Source: Ophiura sarsii
Taxonomy: Eukaryota > Echinodermata > Ophiuroidea > Amphilepidida > Ophiuridae
DNA length: 64,000 nucleotides
Assembly (NCBI GenBank): GCA_035610835.1
Contig: CM069441.1
Coordinates: forward strand, 100,561,606 to 100,625,605
Reading direction: 5' to 3'
Shown here: positions 56,362 to 64,000 of the stretch, one piece after another
Numbering within the stretch: the stretch's first letter is position 1
Layout of the letters: each line of letters begins with the position of its first letter
The notes under the pieces: model-generated
Told to the model about the DNA's origin: nothing
Database searches by the model: none
Seen by the model: the letters and a program-made list of their open reading frames with translations, nothing else
Made by a program: the position numbers and the translations under genes

Positions 56362-56627
56362 CATTATGTTCCCATCCCTTAACACTTTTAGACCGGTGAT
56401 TTTGACATTTCGCCGGTAATAAATCATCTAAGATTTTGACAACCGCTGACTATGTGGTCCATTTTCAGGGTTATGAAGGTTGGTTTATGCCCTTGGGGCA
56501 TAATTATGTCCTTTGCAGTCTTTTAATTGGACCACATAGTGGGAAATAGACACATCCTTTGATGATTTATTACCGACGAAATGTCAAATCACCGGTCCAA
56601 AAGTGTTAAGGGACTGGGAACATAATG
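56362..56627. mobile_element. MITE with ~65-bp inverted ends
   Basis: CATTATGTTCCCATCCCTTA mirrors TAAGGGACTGGGAACATAATG. Pairing continues through ACCGGTGATTTTGACATTTC and TAATAAATCATC. Inner ACTATGTGGTCCA mirrors TGGACCACATAGT. Confidence 0.9.
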
Positions 56628-57102
56628 CTAGTTTCTGTCCATATATCTTGTTACTTTGTTTGTTTGTTAGCTCATTTATATGTTTGTTGGGGTGCTATGT
56701 TGTCTGTTTTTTTACACAGTTCCATACGGAAGCGTTTGGGTATTGACAGGTTTACACTCGAGCAAAATGCTTGGGGCAATCAGGTTACAAATTCTGGAAA
56801 TTTGAGAGAAAGAACAGGTTGGAGAGCTACTCAAATAATGTCAAGTGAATAGTTTTGCTGTCAACCTTGTAGGACTGGCATCTCAGTACTGCCACTACTT
56901 TCAATCGAAGAGAAGCTTCTATGGAGGCCCTGCATATGACCATGGAAAATGGTACTTCCATTCCATGATACGTCGTAATTTACCGGAATCACGGCAGACT
57001 ACTGTCAATAGTGATAAAACTCAATATTATTATTATTATTACTGTACTATGTTCACCAACACTATAACAAGCTAAAAATCATGTTTCATAATCATGTGTG
57101 GT

Positions 57103-57947
57103 TATACCAGGGAGGTGTTAAATAGAAAGGAGTGTGCACGACATTTAAATCCAATTCGAGTACCCTCTCAAGTACCACTTATCCGATTACGCCTTTGTAC
57201 CAGTCAGTTACCATGAAAGGGCCTACCACTCCAAGCATCCTATTCATTAGAAGCCTGCGTTACGAGTTTCTGTCACAGTCGACCGTGCATCTCTCTACTT
57301 GATCGTACTAGGGACCTGTTTTGAAAACGACCAGTTGTGACCTTTATAGCGGAAGACACATTTTCGAGAACATTTCTTCGTGTTGTAATTCCGGCCAGTA
57401 AATAAATTCCGCCAGTATCTAATTCCTTGCGAAGTTACGAGTTATGACAGCAAAAAAAAAAGCGATCAAAATTGGACGATTATAGCGAAAGTTACGACAT
57501 TTTCGGCAATTCTCCACAATTTATAAGTATAAAACACTTATTTTTCATACTGTTATCATATTTTTACGTGGATAAGTGCGGACATTACAACGTAAAGCAA
57601 ATTAAAGTAGACTATTTTCCGCATCTATTGCATGTAATTGTGTTAAGGCCCAAGTTGGCCCAAATGTAAAAAATGTGTGACAATTTCGGGAAAAAAGTAC
57701 CGGAAGTACTTCTGTCTGTGGATAACATTAATGTGTGCGGCACTAGGTTTTGATGTAGGTGTCGCTGAAGCAATGTCTTGTGGATCAGTAAAATGTCCAT
57801 TTGGTTCGAGTCTCGGCGATCGATATCATCTAACGGATTAACTTAATGCTAATCCCGGCATTGATAACTAATGGGCATAACGCACGTGCGGACAATAAAT
57901 TGTCTCTTCGTGCACTCTCCTTTCTATTTCACACCTCCCTGGTTATA
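57103..57947. mobile_element. 845-bp inverted-repeat element
   Basis: TATACCAGGGAGGTGTTAAA..GGAGTGTGCACGA mirrors TCGTGCACTCTCC..TCACACCTCCCTGGTTATA. No transposase in the interior. Confidence 0.85.
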
Positions 57948-58174
57948 CATCACTTTTAAAAATTCAAAGAATAAACTGCATGGTCTGTACGTAATACGCC
58001 AAGAATGATGCATGGTTGATTCCTTCCTTTAGAGGCGGTCAATAAATTTATGCAGGGCCTCTATAGAATGGATTATTAGGACCACCGTGGATTGAGGCAT
58101 TGTGCCTGCTTTGCCATGTTAGTTTAAAAAAACCTAAAACCCCACAGAACCCCACTCTGTTCGCGCCGCTTACC

Positions 58175-58537
58175 CAGGCGCGTACCGCGGCATGTGAGCC
58201 AGGGGGGGCAGAAGTATGTCGTCCCGATAGTAAATTTTCGTAAAAGGTTGCCCCAAATTTTTTCCCAGTCAGTCACCTCTTGAATTTCACGTAAGTGAGG
58301 GGGGGGGGGGGGGGGGGGGGGGGTAGTGTCAAAAAATTTCGCACGGTCACAAAATTTCGCACGGTCACAAAATTTCGCACGGTCACAAAATACAGTCAAC
58401 AAATAATGCCCAATCCTTAGTCTTTTCGGCCTAGGTATTATTATTTTTTCTTATGAGAATTTAGCGTCCCGGTATTACGATTTTAGCGTCCCGGTATTTG
58501 GAGCCGCCCCCCTGCCCCCCCGGTCGGTACGCCACTG
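58175..58537. mobile_element. hAT-type MITE with 8-bp target duplication
   Basis: CAGGCGCGTACCG and CGGTACGCCACTG are inverted ends. CGCTTACC flanks both (58167-58174 and 58538-58545). It shares a ~120-bp core (GCAGAAGTATGTCGTCCC..), a 25-G run and the CACAAAATTTCGCAC minisatellite with 33442-33835. Confidence 0.9.
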
Positions 58538-58545
58538 CGCTTACC

Positions 58546-59046
58546 TAGTGATATATCATATAGCCATGGTAAGCCCCCCGGGTCAACATCATCCTGCACA
58601 CGTCTATGATAATTACAATATTATACATGACTGAACCCCCCCCCCCCACCCCCCTGATGTGACTGTATCATTTTTATTGTTACAGTCAGTACCCTACACT
58701 TGCCTGTTTAAAATCCTCTCAATCACTATTTCTCTACTACTTATACAAAAAGATTGTCCCCAGAGATGTATATGACTTATTATATGGTTGATTTTATATC
58801 CAGATGGTCAATAGTGATAAAACTCAATTTTTTTTTAAAGTGTCAGATGAATGCACCAAAGACGTCATTTGATGATTATCTGTGTATATATATGCAGTGG
58901 AAATACCCACATAATGACTGTCAACCCGTCAACGATCATGTGTGTCGCAGCTCTAATAATAATATTATGTGTACTGATGGTAATAGTAGTATTGCTTTAT
59001 TCCGTAATAATAAGAGGGATTAAAATCATGTCCTGTCCAGTTCACC
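58546..59046. other. non-coding DNA
   Basis: ACTCAA..GTCAATAGTGATAAAACTC at about 58807 recurs at about 57003. A poly-C piece at about 58636. No gene. Confidence 0.5.
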
Positions 59047-59127
59047 CCTCGCTAGTCTAGTGGTTGAGATACATGCCTTGCAATGCAGAGGTCCATGGTT
59101 CGATTCCCACTAGGACCACTTTTTTCA
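59047..59127 (+). tRNA. tRNA-like Pol III module with T-run terminator
   Basis: Box A TAGTCTAGTGGTTGAGAT and a perfect box B GGTTCGATTCC are spaced as in a tRNA. A TTTTTT terminator follows. CTTGCAATG sits where the anticodon loop would be. Acceptor and T stems do not pair well (CATGG with CCCAC), so this is a decayed tRNA or a SINE head rather than a working tRNA gene. Confidence 0.6.
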
Positions 59128-59129
59128 CC

Positions 59130-59939
59130 TGATTTATTTCCTTTAGTAAAAGTTCGGGTTAGAAATAGAAAAAGTCCACAAAGTGTGTAGTTTCTACCTA
59201 TAATCAACCCCGGGTAGACAGTCATGTGGGTATTTCTATTGCTGCGTACATACACGTCTAGTGCTTTTCTTTAAATATTTCTACGTTCACACGGCGGTTA
59301 CTCGAAGGCGTTATGTACGCTGAGAGCAATAAATTCCACAAATATTTTGTTATTCTAACTGCTTTTCCACACACACCTTTAACTTCCTATCCCTATGCCA
59401 CGTAAATTTACGCCAATCATCAGTGGCCTGAAGAAGTGTTGAAATAGCCATGCAGGTTGTTACGTTGACCTTTGTATTTAAATTGCGCCAAATATGATGT
59501 AAAGAATCTTCAAAATCACTCTACCGGTATCAATCAAAATGGCTCCTTCGAGTTAGCAATACTCGATGTTTGTCCTGATATTTTGGTAATAATAAGTCAA
59601 ATTTAATTTTTGCGTATCAACAAGTTTCTAAAGCACATTCCACAATCTGCCCAAACATCTTTAATCATATTAATATGTTATACAAATGTTTTGGTTTTTG
59701 GTCTTTCTTTGGAAGTATATAAAACAATATCAACATACACAACAAATTAGGAAGTGCGTAGCAAGGTCACGAACAAAGGTTAATCTGACACGTGATGGAA
59801 AGCGTAAGTGCAGCTACTCCACGGCGGAGCTACTCGAAGCTCGTTACTCCTCGCTATTCGTGCTAAAATTAACCGGTGTAAGGTTCAATGGCAGCACGAT
59901 TTTTGAAAACCAAGTTATCTGCCGAGAATCCTAGTTAAT
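59130..59939. other. non-coding DNA
   Basis: No supported gene or repeat. Confidence 0.45.
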
Positions 59940-60115
59940 CAAATTCGATAAGTTTGATAAGCTAGGTTTATTGATCGAAAAACCTGTACATCAAAAACCT
60001 TGCTTTTCGGTTTTGAATTGATAAACCTGGTTTTCAATTCGATAAACCTGGTTTTTCAATTCGATAAACCTGATTTATCAAATTCGATAAGCATGGTTTA
60101 CATATTTATTACATA
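59940..60115. repeat. short degenerate tandem repeat
   Basis: About six variants of AATTCGATAAACCTGGTTTT. Confidence 0.75.
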
Positions 60116-60146
60116 AAGCCCTAAAAATAAGTGAATAAATTTTGCA

Positions 60147-60785
60147 TATATGAAGAGGTATTTTGCAAAAGGGCCTACATCCACTTTGGCTCTTATTGAG
60201 AAAAAGTCAAAAAACTGTTTCTAAATATTCAAGTTGAGCAATTGAAAAACTGAATGGATTATGAAAGAGGTACACTACATACTAATTGAAATTGATATCA
60301 ATTTTAAATGTGCTAGTTTTAATTTTTTTTTAAATCATGTTTACATTTTTTGAAAATTTTGATGTAGGCCCTTTTGCAACAAAACTCCATCTGTTTGTAC
60401 ATAAAGAAAAAATACCACACACAAAAAATCATTTATTTTAATCATTGAAAATAAATAAGTTTGATATTGAAATGTATAGGTCACAATCATATGTTTCAAG
60501 GAAATAAAGTCATTTTTTTCAAAAATACCTACATCTCATTGTAAACAGCCATTGAAGTTGTTGTTTTGTTGCAAAAGGGCCTGTATCCCGATATAATTCT
60601 GGATACAGGCCCTTTTGCAACAAAACAACAATTTCAATGGCTGTTTACAATGAGATGTAGGTCTTTTTGAAAAAAATGACTTTGTTCCCTTGAAACATAT
60701 GATTTTTCCCTATACATTTCTATATCAAACTCATTTTTTGAAAAAATGCACCATAGCCCTTTTGCAAAATACCTCTTCATATATA
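60147..60785. repeat. 639-bp palindromic element
   Basis: TATATGAAGAGGTATTTTGC mirrors GCAAAATACCTCTTCATATA. An inner palindrome centred near 60592 (CAAAAGGGCCTGTATCC / GGATACAGGCCCTTTTG) extends about 130 bp each way. The GCAAAAGGGCC motif recurs four to five times at arm and centre ends. Confidence 0.9.
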
Positions 60786-60789
60786 GATT

Positions 60790-62094
60790 GTTTTCCTGCA
60801 CTTTTCAGATTAAAATGTTCTCCTAATAACTTTTCCCCAACATCTTCTATCTAATAATAACAGGCTGTGGCACTTCTTACGTCCCTAAAGGATATGTACA
60901 TATTCACTCATTTTTATATATAAATATGGTTGACTTTAATATATCTTATATCTAGATGGTCAATAGTGATTTGAAGGAAAAGGGGGAAAAAGTCTTTGAT
61001 TGGATATAGTAGAGACAGTATAGTTGGATGATTATCATTCCCTGTATACAAAAGGTTAAAAAAGTGTCCCAGAAATTATTCAAAATGCATCTCATGTTTT
61101 AAGTTTTGAAAAAATAGTCTGATTGTTAGCCCTATTAGTTTTAATTTTGACCTCCTAACTCCAGAGATAAAATCAATATGATGTATACATATAATACTAA
61201 TAATAGCATGCAAATCCGCAAGATGCTCATGGCGCATGAAGAGCAGCAAAACCAGCAGGAAACAAGAAAAGGGTCAAGATACTTCAATGTATTATTCCAC
61301 ATATGTTGTTTGTCATGGATAATATGGACGGAAAAAAATCAAACATTTCCGAAAACAATTCACACACAAAATTGGTTGTTCGGGCCCAAAGAAGAGGGGA
61401 GGGGGGGGGGGGGATTTGTTGCATTATGCTTAAAATGTTTACTTATACAATTATGGAGTTGTTTCCACTTTAAATTCAAGATATTGCACCTGAAGTGAAA
61501 GCTACAGCTACAAGAACAAGACAAATCACAATTTCATTTTTGTTTCGCTTTTGTAACAAATATGCGTGTAGGCCGTACTAATTAGAGAAGAAATCATAGT
61601 TGGCAAACAATGCACTATTTCTCCTCTTGACCGTACTGATCAGTAACACAAATCCCTGATTCACATTGCACTTTCAGCTATTGAGTTGTCACTACCAAAT
61701 AGTAGAGTCCTTGTGTTCAACTGAACAATTTGAGATATTGTTTTTCAAAATCGGAGCAATTTTAAAATTCGACCCAATACGCAAAGGTCAACGACCTTTT
61801 TATATTTTACCCGATAACTTGTTAACCAAATATCGGAAGTGGGGCAAACTATACATTTTCGGAATCCTCATGACTAGACGAGTAATTTCATATGCTATCG
61901 ACACAATTGGAATATATTTGAATTTTGACCCCTGTATGACCTTTGTTGTCCCCTTAGAAAATGCCTTAGGGAAGCCTAAGTCAGAATTGTTCGGTATTCA
62001 TCAGGGAACACAAAAACACTTTCAAACCTTTGTTCCCAGGATTTGGTCACGGGACAGGTTAGTCCCTTACTAAGGTATCCACTATTAAAGGAGG
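60790..62094. other. non-coding DNA
   Basis: An open 135-codon stretch at 61666-62073 has no recognised domain or splice support and I leave it uncalled. A G tract lies at about 61397-61413. Confidence 0.45.
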
Positions 62095-62481
62095 GGTCCC
62101 GCAAGCATAACACTATGCATGTGTTAGACAAATAATTATCGAGCCCAAATCGCGTAGTTATATAGAATAAAACATCATACTTATGATAAAAACGAATAAT
62201 AATTGCCATCTCTCAACATGCAATTTTTAAAATTTGCGGCAATCGAAAGACCCGGTGTCGCTGACGTCGTGTTTACTGGTGCTCATATTTGCCCTGCATT
62301 GTATAAGCATGACGTTATCGACACCGAGACTTTCGATTGCCTGTTGAGAGATGGCAGTTATTTTTCATTTTTGTCATAAGTATGATGTTTTGTTCTATAT
62401 AACTACGCGATTTGGGCTCGATAATTATTTGTCTATTAACATATAATGCATTATGTTATTCTTGCGGGACCCCTCCTTTAA
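62095..62481. mobile_element. TTAA MITE (GTCCCGCAAGCAT family), copy 2
   Basis: TTAAAGGAGGGGTCCCGCAA mirrors TTGCGGGACCCCTCCTTTAA perfectly. It is colinear with 35890-36296, including AACATGCAATTTTTAAAAT and ATCGAAAG blocks. Confidence 0.92.
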
Positions 62482-63189
62482 GAGAAAACTTTACTGGTAG
62501 GTTTGAAGAATCAGGATCAGCAACGGCACTCGCATATTCTAAGACATTTCGTTTTGTGTGACTTCTTCATAGAGTTTAAAAACTCTATGTTGCCGAAATT
62601 TCCAGGCTGTGACATGTGATACAGCAGGCAGTTCCATGCCAGTGCATTTTTCAGTTCTGTCAGTAAGGTAACCGTTTGGATATTGACATGACATTAGAGT
62701 AGAGTATTGAAGTAATCCTGTGTGTCATTTTGGTTCATTTTGATTGACAGATTTTCAAGATATGACCATGTGAAAAATGTAAGTTTCTTTTTGATCCCAG
62801 TTTAGTAACCGACCTAGTTGTAGTTGTAAACAAGAGTCTCTGCCTGAAAACCTCAAACTCACCAGGAGAATAATATGTAAACGAGGAGATTTGTTTCATA
62901 ATTTTGTAATTTGATCATTTTAAGTTGCCAGAGCTATCTTGAGTTATCAAGAAAGAATAACAATGGTAATTAAGAGGGGAGTCCCAACAGATCACACACA
63001 CAAAACCGCAACAGGATCCCAAAGGGATACAAGAGGGAAGTGATAAAATGTAAAAGTAGCATATGTAAAAGATCACTAACCCAACTGCAATGGTGGGGAC
63101 AATATACAAGGAAACACCATAAGGGAAAGGAAAATATGAAGAAGAAAAAGAGAATACACGACGTTTCGGAAAGATATACTTGCCTTTAA
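62482..63189. other. non-coding DNA
   Basis: Nothing recognised. Confidence 0.5.
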
Positions 63190-63464
63190 TAACCCTAACC
63201 CCCGAGGCACCTTTTCCAAAGAATTTTTTTCGCAGCCAAATAGCAGGGGAAAAAGTGCCCCCACTCCCCCGGGGCTCGAACCCCGGACCTCTGGGTTCAG
63301 AGGCAGCCGATCTACCGCTAGGCCACGGGGGAATCCATACATGGGGGAGTATATTCCCCCCTGTATGTACCCTGGGGCCATTATTTCATCGAAAAACTGC
63401 CGAGCCGGGTGACACAAGCACACCGCATCGTAGTGATTCGTAGGACTCAAGAGTGTTAGGGTTA
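63190..63464 (-). mobile_element. telomere-ended tRNA-like element, copy 3 (best preserved)
   Basis: TAACCCTAAC to GTTAGGGTTA. The tRNA-like module (plus 63264-63336, read on minus) has an acceptor-like TTCCCCC / GGGGGAG pairing, box A TGGCCTAGCGGTAGATC, an anticodon arm CCTCT..AGAGG with CTCTGAA loop, and box B in CGGGGTTCGAGCCCCG. The downstream CATCGAAAAACTGCCGAGCC block follows. Confidence 0.88.
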
Positions 63465-63542
63465 AGAAAAATAGCTTAAAATATTAAGAAAGAGCTTATG
63501 TATTATCTTGTGAGTTACTTTTGACCTCTGTACTGTCAAGCA

Positions 63543-63620
63543 TACGGATGAATTAGTAATTCAATTTATTATTAAAAAGTAATAAATTATAAATTGAATT
63601 ACAAATTCATCTGTTTACCA
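63543..63620. repeat. AT-rich hairpin
   Basis: GATGAATTAGTAATTCAATT mirrors AATTGAATTACAAATTCATC around AT-rich centre. Confidence 0.8.
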
Positions 63621-63624
63621 TAGT

Positions 63625-64000
63625 ATTGTTGTACGCTGCTGTGGACAATCTTATGCATAATGCAAGAGTGACTGGTGGATTTGACAGTGGGCTGGGAATT
63701 AGGATATGAAAGGGGGGATGAACCATAAATCATTCATTTTTGCCCGGAAATAGACTATCTAATCAAATGCTGACCAATTTACACTGAAAAGCACAACATG
63801 GGATTCATGGCAGTATGACCGTTCCAAGTACATGGGAAGAAGGTTTCTTTCCATTTATGCATGAAAATAAATGCCCTTGGATTTGCTAGATGGGGCCACC
63901 AAGTGCAACAACAACAACAAAATAGGGGGGGGGGGGGGGTAGTTCACCATTTTTAGAGAATAAGGAGCAGATAGTAGAATAATGTGCCAATATCACCCAA
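63625..64000. other. non-coding DNA with G tract
   Basis: G run at about 63925-63939. No gene. Confidence 0.5.

Noticed and set aside
56625..57075. Two overlapping short plus-strand open frames
   Set aside because: No homology or splice-site support. The first begins within the end of a MITE.
61666..62073. 135-codon plus-strand open frame
   Set aside because: No recognisable domain, no neighbouring exons, and composition like the surrounding non-coding DNA.

Overview
The window is eukaryotic (metazoan) nuclear DNA. It is AT-rich, gene-poor and full of repeats, with long introns, Pol III-type tRNA-like modules, TTAGGG-type motifs, and Ty3/gypsy, mariner, hAT-like and foldback-like elements. 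The one host gene found codes for a SIRT7-type sirtuin close to deuterostome SIRT7. This fits a marine invertebrate deuterostome (echinoderm or hemichordate-like), but the species assignment is inference.

Layout. 1-2404 is a 24-bp tandem array cut off by a 100-N gap. 2505-5800 holds palindromes, a duplicated G-rich block and AAAT-rich DNA. 6434-17640 is a nested stack: a ~110-125 bp satellite is split by a Ty3/gypsy retrotransposon (6981-16515), whose pol region is split by a 5.3 kb foldback-like element (7197-12493). That element has 23-bp minisatellite arms and a 9-bp target duplication, and it carries at least two smaller elements. 17650-22800 is intergenic and has several MITE-like elements.

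22826-41961 (minus strand) is the SIRT7 gene: nine coding exons, 460 codons, every intron GT-AG. It shows the NAD-binding GAGVST motif, the QNCDGLH and catalytic-His motifs, four zinc cysteines and a conserved C-terminal tail. Its eight introns (0.43-5.2 kb) are packed with inverted-repeat elements, including a decayed mariner transposase and hAT-type MITEs with exact 8-bp target duplications.

42000-64000 has no supported host gene. It holds many more palindromic or MITE-like elements, two tRNA-like Pol III promoter modules, and further copies of families seen elsewhere. The most unusual family is a ~260-280 bp element present four times (8028, 40617, 54351, 63190). It begins TAACCCTAAC, ends GTTAGGGTTA, and carries a tRNA-like module on the minus strand. 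The window is therefore one slowly expanding host gene set in many layers of non-autonomous transposons, plus relics of the autonomous elements that may once have mobilised them.
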